This document shows positions 7,147-15,609 of a stretch of 30,509 nt of DNA, one piece after another (position 1 is the stretch's first letter; each line of letters opens with the position of its first letter). The stretch is taken from assembly GCA_023434265.1 (NCBI GenBank), contig JAEYTA010000196.1, forward strand, positions 1-30,509, in the 5' to 3' direction. The position numbers were made by a program, and so were the translations under genes. This DNA comes from Pseudomonadota bacterium. Lineage in GTDB: Bacteria > Pseudomonadota > Alphaproteobacteria > Caulobacterales > Caulobacteraceae. Under the pieces are notes generated by a model. The model was not told the DNA's origin. It made no database searches and saw only the letters and a list, made by a program, of their open reading frames with translations.

Positions 7147-8907
7147 ATGGCCGAGGAAGCGATCGAGGGCGGCGCGGCGAACGCGTGGCAGGAAGCCGTC
7201 ATCGACAAGCTGCCTCTCGCCGAGGCCCTGACCGGCGTCGAACGCGAGGTCATGGAGTACGACGTGGTCGTCGTCGGCGGCGGCCCGGCCGGACTCGCCG
7301 CCGCCATCCGCCTCAAGCAGCGCGCGGCGAAGGACGGCAAGGACATCTCCGTCGCCGTGCTGGAGAAGTCGGCCGAGATCGGCGGTCACATCCTGTCCGG
7401 CGCCGTCATCGACCCCCGGGCCCTGACCGAACTTTTCCCCGACTGGAAGGACCGCGGCGCGCCGCTGGAGACGCCGGTGACGAAGGATCGCTTCCTCGTC
7501 CTCGGCCCGCAGGGCGAGGCGTCTCTGCCGATGTTCCTGCTCCCGCCGCTGATGCACAACGACGGCTGCTACATCGCCTCCCTGGGCAACCTGTGCCGCT
7601 GGCTGGCGGAACAGGCCGAGGCCCTCGGCGTCGAGGTCTATCCCGGCATGGCCGCCAGCCACGTCGTCTGGGACGAGCCGACCGGCCGGGTGAAGGGCGT
7701 CGTCGCCGGCGTCTTCGGCATCGACCGCGAGGGCAGGCCGACCGGTGAGTTCCAGCCCGGCATCGAGCTGCACGGCAAATACGTCTTCATCGCCGAGGGC
7801 GTGCGCGGCTCGCTGGCCAAGACCATCATGGCCCGCCACAACCTCTGCGACGACTCGGAGCCGCAGAAGTTCGGCATCGGCATCAAGGAGCTGTGGCAGG
7901 TCCCGGCCGACAGGCACCAGCCGGGTCTGGCCCAGCACACCACCGGCTGGCCGCTGGACGAGAACACCGGCGGCGGCAGCTTCATGTACCATTTCGGCGA
8001 CCGCTACGTGGCCATCGGCTACGTGGTGCACCTGAACTACCGCAACCCGTTCCTGTCGCCGTTCGACGAGTTCCAGCGCTTCAAGCACCACCCGTCGATC
8101 GCCGAACACCTCGAGGGCGGCACGCGCATCTCCTACGGCGCCCGCGCCATCACCGAGGGGGGCTTCCAGTCGGTGCCGAAGCTGGCTTTCCCCGGCGGCG
8201 CCCTGATCGGCTGCTCGGCCGGCTTCGTGAACGTGCCCCGCATCAAGGGCAGCCACAACGCCATGAAGACCGGCATGCTGGCCGCCGACGCCGCCTACGA
8301 GGCGGTCGCCGCGGGTCGGGCCGGAGACGAACTTGTCGAGTACCAGGCCGCCTACGAGAACAGCTGGGTCCACGCCGAACTGAAGCGGGTCCGCAACGCC
8401 AAGCCCCTGCTGTCGAAACTCGGCACCACCCTCGGCGGCGCGCTGGGTCTGTTCGACATGTGGTTCCAGACCCTGTTCGGCGGCTTCTCCCTGTTCGGCA
8501 CGCTGAAGCACGGCAAGACCGACGCCGCCTCGACCGAGCCGGCGGCGAAGCACCGGCCGATCGCCTACCCGAAGCCGGACGGCAAGCTGTCCTTCGACAA
8601 GCTGTCCTCGGTCTTCATCTCCAACACCAACCACGCCGAGGACCAGCCGGCCCACCTGAAGCTGCTCGATCCCTCGATCCCGATCCAGGTCAACCTGCCG
8701 AAGTACGGCGAACCGGCGCGCCTCTACTGCCCGGCCGGCGTCTACGAGGTGGTCTACGGCGACGAGGCGGCGAAGACCGATCCGCGCTTCGTCATCAACG
8801 CCCAGAACTGCGTCCACTGCAAAACCTGCGACATCAAGGATCCGTCGCAGAACATCGTCTGGACCACCCCTGAGGGCGGCGGCGGCCCCAACTACCCGAA
8901 TATGTGA
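7147..8907 (+). CDS. Electron transfer flavoprotein-ubiquinone oxidoreductase
   Basis: This 586-residue membrane-associated enzyme passes electrons from reduced ETF (fatty acid and amino acid oxidation) to ubiquinone. The FAD-binding Rossmann motif VVVGGGPAGLAAAIRLKQ is at about 41-58. GYVVHLNYRNPFLSPFDEFQ and GGALIGCSAGFVNVPRIKG are family-specific blocks. The C-terminal 4Fe-4S cluster is ligated by Cys528 (YCPAGVYEV) and by Cys555, Cys558 and Cys561 in NAQNCVHCKTCDIKDPSQNI. The protein ends with the usual GGGGPNYPNM. There are about 43 residues before the Rossmann glycines, longer than the typical start near MEYDVV. An ATG at 7252 exists but has GAGG only 2 bases upstream, so I keep 7147 (AGGG 11 bases upstream). 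Confidence 0.96.
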   Translation: MAEEAIEGGAANAWQEAVIDKLPLAEALTGVEREVMEYDVVVVGGGPAGLAAAIRLKQRAAKDGKDISVAVLEKSAEIGGHILSGAVIDPRALTELFPDWKDRGAPLETPVTKDRFLVLGPQGEASLPMFLLPPLMHNDGCYIASLGNLCRWLAEQAEALGVEVYPGMAASHVVWDEPTGRVKGVVAGVFGIDREGRPTGEFQPGIELHGKYVFIAEGVRGSLAKTIMARHNLCDDSEPQKFGIGIKELWQVPADRHQPGLAQHTTGWPLDENTGGGSFMYHFGDRYVAIGYVVHLNYRNPFLSPFDEFQRFKHHPSIAEHLEGGTRISYGARAITEGGFQSVPKLAFPGGALIGCSAGFVNVPRIKGSHNAMKTGMLAADAAYEAVAAGRAGDELVEYQAAYENSWVHAELKRVRNAKPLLSKLGTTLGGALGLFDMWFQTLFGGFSLFGTLKHGKTDAASTEPAAKHRPIAYPKPDGKLSFDKLSSVFISNTNHAEDQPAHLKLLDPSIPIQVNLPKYGEPARLYCPAGVYEVVYGDEAAKTDPRFVINAQNCVHCKTCDIKDPSQNIVWTTPEGGGGPNYPNM

Positions 8908-8963
8908 CGCCGGGTCGGCGAGAGGCCTTGTCGCCGCCGCATAATCCGGGAAGGTTCGGGTTC

Positions 8964-10808
8964 ATGCGCCGTTCCGTCCTTCGCCTGCTTCTGACCGGTT
9001 GCGCCGCCCTGGCGCTCGCTCCCGCCGCCGTGGCCCAGGACGCGCCGATCGTCGTCGATCCCTCGCCGGCCTCGCCCGCCGCCGAGCCGACGCCGCCCGG
9101 TGCGCCGGCAATTGTCCCGGACGCGCCCGTCGCCCCCCCGGCCGAGCCTGCCGCCCCGCCGATCCCGGCCACCTGGGCGCCGGTCCCCGTCGACGCGGCG
9201 GGGCGCTCCGCCTATGGCCTCTACCTCTCCGGCCGGGTGGCCGGCATCCGCGGCGACCGCGCCGATTCCGCCGAGTTCCTCGCCCTCAGCCACGCCCTCG
9301 CGCCCGAGCAGCCGGCGGTCGGCGAGGAGGCCTTCCGCACCGGCCTGTTCACCGGCGATCTTGAGACCGTGGTCCGGTTGACGCCCTGGGTCGCCGATAC
9401 GCCGCTGCTGGCCGAGGCCGGGCGATTGTTCGGCATCGTCCTGTCGCTCGACCGCAACGACGGCCGGGCCGCCCTCGCGGCCCTGGACGATCGGCCCTTC
9501 TCTGCGCCCTACGCCTCGGCCGCGCGCTACCTGCGCCCCGTCGTCGCGGCCGCCGCCGGCGACTGGGAGGCGGCCCTCCGGCCCGTGGACGCTCCGGCGG
9601 AGGACCCGGGCGGCCTGATCCTTCGGCTGCAGCGCGCCCAGTTGCTCGAGCACCGGCGGCGCTTCGACGAGGCCGATGCGGAATATCAGGCCCTTGTCGC
9701 CCTTCCCAACGGCGGGCGGCTGTTCGGCGTCGAGTACGGGCAGTTCCTCGAACGCCGCGGACAGGCCGAACCGGCGGTGGAACGCTACCGCGCCTCGCTG
9801 GCGGGCCCGACCCCCGACCCGGCGGCCCTGGCCGGTCTCGAACGGCTGTCCGCCGGCGTCCGGCCGCCGGCCGCGCCGACGCCTGCCGATATCGCCGCCC
9901 GGGCGCTCGATTTCGCGGCGCTGGAGGTCACCGAATACGAGCTCCATGAACTGGCCGCGATCTATCTGCGTCTTTCGGAAGCGCTGAAGCCCGACGACAT
10001 GACCGCCCTGCGGCTTGGCCTCGCCCTCGCCGCCGCCGAGCAGGAGACCCCGGCGCGGGCCGCCTTCCAGCGTGTCGGCCCGGCCAACCCCATCCTCTAT
10101 GCGGGCGCCCAGTACAATCTCGGTCTCGGCTTCCGCCGCGAGGAGCGGCAAGCCGAGGCGCTGGAGGCCTTCCGTCGCGCCGACGCCGCGGCCCCCGGCC
10201 AGATCCGCATCGCCCTCGAACTGGCCGGACAGCTGATGGCCATGGACCAGGCCGCCGAGGCCCTGGCCATTCTCGATCGGCCGTCGATCGATACGGCGGG
10301 CCAATCGGCTGCCACCCGGTTCCTGCGCGGCAGCGCCCTGCAGGCGCTGGGTCGCATCGAGGAAGCCGAGGCTGAACTGTGGACCGCGCTGCAGGCCCAG
10401 CCGGACGACGCGATGATGCTTAACCATCTCGGCTATCTGTGGGTCGACAGCGGTCGCCGGGTGGAGCAGGGGGCCGAGATGATCGCCCGCGCGCACGCCG
10501 CCGAGCCCGACAACGGCAACATCCAGGACTCGCTCGGCTGGGCGCAGTATCGCCAGGGTCTCTACGAGGCGGCTGTCGAGACTCTGGAGGGCGCCGTCGA
10601 CAAGGAGCCGGCCAACGCCGAGATCAACGACCACCTCGGCGACGCCTACTGGCAGGTCGGCCGCCGTCGCGAGGCGGAATGGCAGTGGAACCGGGTGCTG
10701 ACCCTCGAGCCCGATGACGGCCGCCGGGCCGAGGTGGAGCGCAAGCTGGTCCAGGGCCTGGAGGCCGCCCCGTCCGTCGCCGCCGACGAAGCCGCCCGAT
10801 CCTCGTGA
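8964..10808 (+). CDS. Secreted tetratricopeptide-repeat protein
   Basis: This protein of 614 residues is exported. The signal peptide MRRSVLRLLLTGCAALALAP ends at about AAVAQD, and a Pro/Ala-rich linker (to about residue 65) follows. The rest is alpha-helical with TPR features: YNLGLGFRREERQAEALEAF, LNHLGYLWVDSGRRVEQGAE, IQDSLGWAQYRQGLYEAAVE and INDHLGDAYWQVGRRREAEW, the last three being consecutive canonical TPRs near the C-terminus. TPRs bind partner proteins; a role as periplasmic scaffold in envelope assembly is inference. The start at 8964 is preferred to an in-frame ACG/GTG region upstream because the signal peptide begins there and AAGG lies 9 bases before. The stop overlaps the GTG start of ispE by 4 bases. 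Confidence 0.88.
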   Translation: MRRSVLRLLLTGCAALALAPAAVAQDAPIVVDPSPASPAAEPTPPGAPAIVPDAPVAPPAEPAAPPIPATWAPVPVDAAGRSAYGLYLSGRVAGIRGDRADSAEFLALSHALAPEQPAVGEEAFRTGLFTGDLETVVRLTPWVADTPLLAEAGRLFGIVLSLDRNDGRAALAALDDRPFSAPYASAARYLRPVVAAAAGDWEAALRPVDAPAEDPGGLILRLQRAQLLEHRRRFDEADAEYQALVALPNGGRLFGVEYGQFLERRGQAEPAVERYRASLAGPTPDPAALAGLERLSAGVRPPAAPTPADIAARALDFAALEVTEYELHELAAIYLRLSEALKPDDMTALRLGLALAAAEQETPARAAFQRVGPANPILYAGAQYNLGLGFRREERQAEALEAFRRADAAAPGQIRIALELAGQLMAMDQAAEALAILDRPSIDTAGQSAATRFLRGSALQALGRIEEAEAELWTALQAQPDDAMMLNHLGYLWVDSGRRVEQGAEMIARAHAAEPDNGNIQDSLGWAQYRQGLYEAAVETLEGAVDKEPANAEINDHLGDAYWQVGRRREAEWQWNRVLTLEPDDGRRAEVERKLVQGLEAAPSVAADEAARSS

Positions 10809-11671
10809 GCCCCCGGTCCGCGCTCGCTCCGGCCAAGGTCAACCTGTTCCTGCACGTCGGCCCGGTCGACGCCGACGGCTATCATCCGCTCGCCAGCCTC
10901 GTGGCTTTCGCCGACATCGGTGACCGGCTTGAGGTCGTCTCCGCTCCGAAGCCGTCGCTGTCCATCGAGGGGCCGTTCGCCGCGGAGCTGGCCGGCGGGT
11001 CCGACAACCTGATCCTGCGCGCCCTGCGCCGTCTGGGCGAGGCCGCCGGCGTCGGCGAGCCGGCGTTGGCGGTGAGGTTGGACAAGCGCCTGCCCGTGGC
11101 GGCCGGGCTGGGCGGCGGCTCGGCCGACGCCGGCGCGGCGCTGAAACTGGCCCGCGACGTCCTGGCCCTTGATCTCGACGACGCCGCCCTGGCCGAAATC
11201 GCCGCGGCGGTGGGCGCCGACGGGCCCATGTGCCTGCATGCACGCGCGGCCTGGGTTGGCGGGCGGGGCGAGCGGCTGACCTTCGAGCCCTCCCTGCCGC
11301 CGCTGCCGGCGCTACTGGTCAATCCCGGCGTTCCGTCGCCGACCGGCGCCGTCTACCGCGGCTATGACGAGGGTCCGCCGACCGCCCCGGACTGCCCCCC
11401 GCCGCCGGTCGCCTGGACGCCCGCCGCTGTCATCGGCTGGCTCGGCGAGCAGCGCAACGACCTGGAGGCTCCCGCCATAGCGCTCCAGCCGGCGATCGGC
11501 GCGGCCCTCGCCGAGGTCGCGGACCTGCCCGACGTCCGCCTGACCCGCATGTCCGGCTCAGGCGCGACCGTTTTCGCCCTGTTCGACGCACCCGGGGCGG
11601 CCCGCGCCGCGGCGCAGATCATGAGGGCCCGGCGGCCGTCGTGGTGGATCGAGCCCGCGATCTTGTCCTGA
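10805..11671 (+). CDS. ispE: 4-diphosphocytidyl-2-C-methyl-D-erythritol kinase
   Basis: This 288-residue GHMP-family kinase phosphorylates CDP-ME in the MEP route to isoprenoids. Lys11 in LAPAKVNLFLHV binds substrate. The glycine-rich ATP loop LPVAAGLGGGSADAGAAL lies at about 96-113, and GADGPMCL (usually GADVPFCL) carries the catalytic Asp. The C-terminal motif 3 reads LTRMSGSGATVFALF. Translation starts at GTG 10805, embedded in GTGA with the TGA of the upstream TPR gene, so the two are translationally coupled. Two-gene operon with the TPR protein; cytoplasmic. Confidence 0.96.
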   Translation: MSPRSALAPAKVNLFLHVGPVDADGYHPLASLVAFADIGDRLEVVSAPKPSLSIEGPFAAELAGGSDNLILRALRRLGEAAGVGEPALAVRLDKRLPVAAGLGGGSADAGAALKLARDVLALDLDDAALAEIAAAVGADGPMCLHARAAWVGGRGERLTFEPSLPPLPALLVNPGVPSPTGAVYRGYDEGPPTAPDCPPPPVAWTPAAVIGWLGEQRNDLEAPAIALQPAIGAALAEVADLPDVRLTRMSGSGATVFALFDAPGAARAAAQIMRARRPSWWIEPAILS

Positions 11672-11800
11672 TCCGGACGCGGAAGGCGACCGGTCAGGGA
11701 ACCGGGTTCGACGTTGCGGGCTTTCAACGGGACCATTCGCGCAATCACGGCCGCGTCCGTTCTCCCCTTCGCGGCCCGCGCCAAATGAAGGGATACCGCC

Positions 11801-12859
11801 ATGCCTCGCACCCGGCTCCTGACTGCGGTCGCCGCCGCCGCCCTCTTCGCCGCCCCGGCCGTTGTGGCCCAGACGCCGCCGCCGCAGACCCGGCCGGCCC
11901 AACCGGCCGTGCCGGCCACGCCGGCCAACCCGGCGACAGTTCCGGGCATGCCCGCGACGCCCGCCGTCCCTGCGATGCCTGCCGCCCCGGCGGCCGTGGA
12001 ACAGGCCACGGTCATCGACGTCCTGCGCGCCCGCGGCGACTTCACCATCCTGCTGGGCGCCCTCGACCGCGCCGGCCTGACCCAGACCCTGGCCTCGCGT
12101 CCCGCCGTTTCGATCTTCGCCCCGACCGACGCCGCCTTCGCCGCCCTGCCGGAGGACGAGCGCGAACGACTGCTCGACCCGGAGAACACCGCCGAACTGC
12201 GCGAGCGGTTGCTCTACCATGTGATCGTCGCCGACGTGTCGTCGGCCCAGATCGAGGGAACCCGCGGCGGCGTCCAGACCGCCTCGCGCGCCGAGGTCCA
12301 GCTCGACGGCACGGGCGACGCCATCCGCGTCGACGGGGCCACGGTGCTTCAGGCCGACCTGGACGCGGCCAACGGCTCCGTCTTCGCCATCGACCAGGTT
12401 CTCGACCCGGCCCGCTCGATGGCCGCCATGGGCGACTCCGAAGCGACGACCGCCGAGGACGCCGCCGACGACGAGGACATGGCGGACACCCCGGCCGAGG
12501 CCCCGGCGGACGAGGCCGCCGCGGAAGAGGCTCCGGCGCCGACTCCGCCGACCCTGCCGCCGGAGGCGTCCGCTCCGGCCGCCGCTCCCACTCCGGCCCC
12601 GTCGCCGGCCACGGCAAACCCCGCCCCGGCCGCCCCCACGGCTCCGGATACGACCCCGACGCCCGGCGCCGCGCCGGCCCCGGCGCCGACCGGCGTCACC
12701 GCCACCACCGCGCCGGCCACCGGCCAGACCGCGCCCAACGGCCAGCCCGCAGCTACGGTGACGACGGTTCAGTCGCCGCCGGTGCAGAATCCCACCGACG
12801 GCCAGGTGGACGACGAGGAGGACCCGCTCAACCCGGCTCCCACGCCGGACGACGAGTGA
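11801..12859 (+). CDS. Secreted FAS1 (fasciclin) protein with long Pro/Ala-rich tail
   Basis: This 352-residue protein begins with a cleavable signal peptide (MPRTRLLTAVAAAALFAAPA, cleavage near VVAQ, 24). A Pro-rich spacer (25-65) is followed by a single FAS1 domain (about 69-203). Domain hallmarks are DFTILLGALDRAGLTQTL, VSIFAPTDAAFAALP, LLYHVIVADV and GSVFAIDQVLDP. The remaining 150 residues are an acidic stretch (212-245) and then a Pro/Ala/Thr-rich disordered tail ending in acidic DDEEDPLNP. There is no lipobox, unlike the FAS1 protein at 975-1574. AAGGGA at 11788-11793 is 7 bases before the ATG. The gene is bounded by a terminator at 12882. The tail may span the periplasm or bind surface polymer; that is inference. 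Confidence 0.9.
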   Translation: MPRTRLLTAVAAAALFAAPAVVAQTPPPQTRPAQPAVPATPANPATVPGMPATPAVPAMPAAPAAVEQATVIDVLRARGDFTILLGALDRAGLTQTLASRPAVSIFAPTDAAFAALPEDERERLLDPENTAELRERLLYHVIVADVSSAQIEGTRGGVQTASRAEVQLDGTGDAIRVDGATVLQADLDAANGSVFAIDQVLDPARSMAAMGDSEATTAEDAADDEDMADTPAEAPADEAAAEEAPAPTPPTLPPEASAPAAAPTPAPSPATANPAPAAPTAPDTTPTPGAAPAPAPTGVTATTAPATGQTAPNGQPAATVTTVQSPPVQNPTDGQVDDEEDPLNPAPTPDDE

Positions 12860-12881
12860 TCCTCCCGTCAGGATGAAACCG

Positions 12882-12908
12882 GGCGGCGGGCTCCGGTCCG
12901 CCGCCTTT
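12882..12908 (+). terminator. Rho-independent terminator after the FAS1 gene
   Basis: An 8-bp perfect GC stem (GGCGGCGG 12882-12889, CCGCCGCC 12898-12905) with an 8-base loop is followed by TTTCGTT. It lies 22 bases after the stop of the FAS1 gene and before the next gene. Confidence 0.75.
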
Positions 12909-12956
12909 CGTTCGCTGCTTAACCGTTGGCGAACCGCCGTTGCGTAGACTGGCGGC

Positions 12957-13877
12957 ATGAACGTCCTGACCCCAGCCCAGATCGCCACCTTCGAGGCCGT
13001 CCTCGGCCGGGTGACCGCCGAGGATCGGGCCCGTCTCCATACCCTCAAGGACGAGGCCGCCGCCGCCGCCGAGGCGTCGGCCCCGCACTGGGACTTCGAC
13101 CAGCCCGCCCATCGCGCCGAGGAGGGTCTGCAGGCCGCCTTCGGCCCGGCCCTGACCGACGACCACCGCCGCGCCCTCGTCGCCCTGTGGGCGCTGGAGA
13201 TGCCGGCCCGCGTGCCGGCCGCCGACCTGCCGGCGGCGGTGCTGGAGCTCTATCCGGAGTGGATCCAGCGGCTGGCCGACTTCCTGACCACCGCCGCCGA
13301 CCCCTACGACCGCGACTTCTGGGCGAAGGACGTACGCATTTCTCTGGTGCTCAGCGTGCCGGGCGCCCGCACCCAGATGATCGACCTGTCATCCCCCATG
13401 GGCCCGGGCCAGGTGCTGCGCCACGCCCGCGAGGGCTGGGGCTGGTCCGTCGTTCCTGCCTACGCCGCCGCCCAGGCCTGGAAGCCGTGGCTGGAGGTGC
13501 ACACCGAGAGCCGCGAACTGTCCGACTTCAACGAGGCCGGCTGGGACCGCGCGTGGGCGACCGCCGCCGAAATTCTGAAGCGCCGCCCGCACATGGCCGG
13601 CATGCTGGGCTCCAGCTGGTTCTACGACCCGCCGCTGGAGCAGATCAGTCCGCGCCTCGCCTACCTGCGGGTCAACCCGCTGAAGCACGGCGCCTTCATG
13701 GTCCACCAGGGCCCCGGCGAGATCCACACTCAGCGCGCCGCCACCTCTTCGCCGACCCGCAAGGCGCTGATCGAGGAGGGCAAGTACACGGCCCGTTCGT
13801 GGATTGTCGCCTGGCCGAGGGCGGCGCTGATCCGCTGGGCGGAAGGGCGGAAGGTGGAACTCGCGCGGGCTGCCTAG
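12957..13877 (+). CDS. Hypothetical protein, 306 residues
   Basis: I do not recognise this family. The product is soluble-looking, with no signal peptide or membrane helix, rich in Ala and Trp. Notable stretches are YPEWIQRLADFLTTAADPYD, FWAKDVRISLVLSVPGARTQ, GWGWSVVPAYAAAQAWKPWL and YLRVNPLKHGAFMVHQGPGE, the last near 235-255. A good coding character, a start directly preceded by a gene-free gap, and a stop shared with the next gene make it real. It converges on the polysaccharide deacetylase gene with the palindrome CTAG (13874-13877) giving both stop codons, so the neighbour gives no operon evidence. Confidence 0.75.
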   Translation: MNVLTPAQIATFEAVLGRVTAEDRARLHTLKDEAAAAAEASAPHWDFDQPAHRAEEGLQAAFGPALTDDHRRALVALWALEMPARVPAADLPAAVLELYPEWIQRLADFLTTAADPYDRDFWAKDVRISLVLSVPGARTQMIDLSSPMGPGQVLRHAREGWGWSVVPAYAAAQAWKPWLEVHTESRELSDFNEAGWDRAWATAAEILKRRPHMAGMLGSSWFYDPPLEQISPRLAYLRVNPLKHGAFMVHQGPGEIHTQRAATSSPTRKALIEEGKYTARSWIVAWPRAALIRWAEGRKVELARAA

Positions 13878-14611
13878 GCCCGCACCCGTTCCCACGCCGC
13901 CGCCACCGGCAGCACCTCCAGCCCCGCCGCCTTCGCCAGTCGCAGCACGCGGTCAAGGTCGTCGGGCGTGCAGCCATAGTCGGTCGGCCGGTCCGATACG
14001 TCGTGCCCATAGGCGGTCAGCCAGCCGCGCGTCTCCGCCGCCTCCGCCATCAGGGCCTCGAGGTCGTAGCAGGGCAGCCTTCGGCTTTCCAGGCCGATCG
14101 ATTTGATCAGCCCGCGGTCCTCGCGCCCCGCGTTGACGCCGTCGCGGACCCCCCGCGCCAGATCGAACCGACCCCGCACATAGCGCTTGGCTTCGAACGA
14201 ACAGTCGCCGAAGGGCCAAGCGAAGGTGGTCATGCGGTGGCCATCCAGCCGCTCGGCCACCCAGGCGGCGTTGGCGTCGAGGCTCAGGCGCAGGGCCTCG
14301 CGGCTCATGCGCAGGGCGCTGGTGTGGCCGAAGGTGTGGCAGCCGACCTCGTGCCCGGCGGCGTATAGCGCCTGCAGATGCTCCAGCCGGTACTGGTCCC
14401 GCTCCATGTTGCGGCCGCCGCAGAGGCCGCCGCTGACGTAGTAGGTGGCCTTCACCCCGTGCCCGGCGAGGATCGGCCCGGCCTCCGTCCAGGCGCTGGC
14501 GGGGAAGTCGTCGAAGCTTAGCGAGAAGACGCCCTTCGCGGGAGCGATCTGCACCGCCTCCACGTCGAGAAGTCGCGCCGCCCTCCGGCGCATCTGGTCG
14601 ATCAGCTGCAT
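13874..14611 (-). CDS. Polysaccharide deacetylase family protein
   Basis: This 245-residue carbohydrate esterase 4 (NodB-like) protein would remove N- or O-acetyl groups from a polysaccharide. The first motif SLSFDDFPASA holds the catalytic base and metal Asp (Asp34/35). The metal His pair is in GCHTFGHTS (His92, His96), and TFAWPFGD (about 128-135) matches motif 3. The C-terminal LTAYGHDVSDRP is a plausible motif 5 with the catalytic His. No signal peptide is visible, so substrate location is uncertain; it may act on a cytoplasmic or inner-membrane intermediate. Divergent from glyQ (110-bp gap), convergent with the hypothetical protein gene. Confidence 0.88.
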   Translation of the reverse strand: MQLIDQMRRRAARLLDVEAVQIAPAKGVFSLSFDDFPASAWTEAGPILAGHGVKATYYVSGGLCGGRNMERDQYRLEHLQALYAAGHEVGCHTFGHTSALRMSREALRLSLDANAAWVAERLDGHRMTTFAWPFGDCSFEAKRYVRGRFDLARGVRDGVNAGREDRGLIKSIGLESRRLPCYDLEALMAEAAETRGWLTAYGHDVSDRPTDYGCTPDDLDRVLRLAKAAGLEVLPVAAAWERVRA

Positions 14612-14658
14612 GCCGGGATTTCTAGGCGGCCGCGCTTAAGGAAGCGTATGGCCTCGCC

Positions 14659-14687
14659 TTGCCGCGAAACGGCCGCCCGTCTAGGGT
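14659..14687 (+). promoter_or_regulatory. Candidate promoter of the glyQS operon
   Basis: TTGCCG (14659-14664) and TAGGGT (14682-14687) with a 17-base spacer lie in the 110-bp divergent gap upstream of the GTG start of glyQ at 14722. Predicted leader is about 28 bases. No attenuator or T-box-like structure is visible. Confidence 0.4.
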
Positions 14688-14721
14688 CCGCCGCCTTCTC
14701 CCCCGGACGAAATAGCCTGCC

Positions 14722-15609
14722 GTGACGACCCAGCCGCTCGCCTTCCAGGACCTCATCCTGACGCTCCACAAATACTGGGGCGACCAGGGCTGCGCCATCC
14801 TGCAGCCCTACGACATCGAGGTCGGCGCCGGCACACTGCACCCGGCCACCGTGCTTCGCGCGCTCGGGCCGCGCCCGTGGAAGGCGGCCTACGTCCAGCC
14901 CAGCCGCCGCCCCGGCGATGGCCGCTACGGCGAAAATCCCAATAGATTACAGCACTATTACCAGTATCAGGTGATCCTGAAGCCGAACCCGGACAACCTG
15001 CAGGAGCTCTATCTCGGCTCGCTGAAGGCGATCGGCATCGATCCGAAGCTGCACGACATCCGCTTCGTCGAGGACGACTGGGAGAACCCGACGGTCGGGG
15101 CCTGGGGTCTCGGCTGGGAGGTGTGGTGCGACGGCATGGAGGTGACCCAGTTCACCTACTTCCAGGGCGTCGGCGGCATCGAGGTCGACGTCGTCTCGGG
15201 CGAGCTGACCTACGGGCTGGAGCGGCTGGCCATGTACGTCCAGGGCGTCGACAACGTCTACGACCTGAAATTCACCAGGGAGGGGACCACCTACGGCGAG
15301 GTCTTCCTCGAGAACGAGCGTCAGCAGTCGGAGGCGAACTTCCACGGCTACGACGTCGACGGTCTGAAGCGCCGCTTCGAGGACATGGTCGCCGAGGTGT
15401 CGCGCCTGCTGGCCATGACCGGCCCGCAGGGCCAGGCGCTGGTGCTGCCGGCCTACGACCAGGTGCTGAAGGCCTCGCACTTGTTCAACCTGATGGACGC
15501 CCGCGGCGCCATCGCCGTCGCCGAACGCCAGAGCTACATCGGCCGCATCCGCGACCTGTGTAAGGCCTGCGCCATGGCCTACGTCGAACAAGAGCGGAAA
15601 ACCGCCTGA
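14722..15609 (+). CDS. glyQ: Glycyl-tRNA synthetase alpha subunit
   Basis: This 295-residue class II catalytic subunit activates glycine and charges tRNA-Gly in the alpha2-beta2 bacterial enzyme. The start FQDLILTLHKYWGDQGCAIL, then QPYDIEVGAGTLHPATVLRA, YVQPSRRPGDGRYGENPNR, FVEDDWENPTVGAWGLGWEV and GELTYGLERLAMYVQGV are all hallmark blocks. Length is typical. Translation starts at GTG 14722. Its TGA overlaps the ATG of glyS by one base (TGATG). A 39-base AT-rich island lies at 14932-14970 (see findings). Cytoplasmic. Confidence 0.98.
   Translation: MTTQPLAFQDLILTLHKYWGDQGCAILQPYDIEVGAGTLHPATVLRALGPRPWKAAYVQPSRRPGDGRYGENPNRLQHYYQYQVILKPNPDNLQELYLGSLKAIGIDPKLHDIRFVEDDWENPTVGAWGLGWEVWCDGMEVTQFTYFQGVGGIEVDVVSGELTYGLERLAMYVQGVDNVYDLKFTREGTTYGEVFLENERQQSEANFHGYDVDGLKRRFEDMVAEVSRLLAMTGPQGQALVLPAYDQVLKASHLFNLMDARGAIAVAERQSYIGRIRDLCKACAMAYVEQERKTA

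Noticed and set aside
6181..8817. Long minus-strand open frame (over 870 codons) opposite ETF-QO
   Set aside because: ETF-QO on the plus strand has complete FAD and Fe-S motifs; the antisense translation has no recognisable motif.
7252..8907. Shorter start for ETF-QO at ATG 7252
   Set aside because: It would give a family-typical N-terminus, but GAGG lies only 2 bases before it, and the promoter candidate and leader fit the 7147 start better; not excluded.
12540..12850. Tandem DNA repeat in the tail of the second FAS1 gene
   Set aside because: The Pro/Ala/Thr bias gives repeated GCC/CCG codons, but no fixed-period repeat unit is present.
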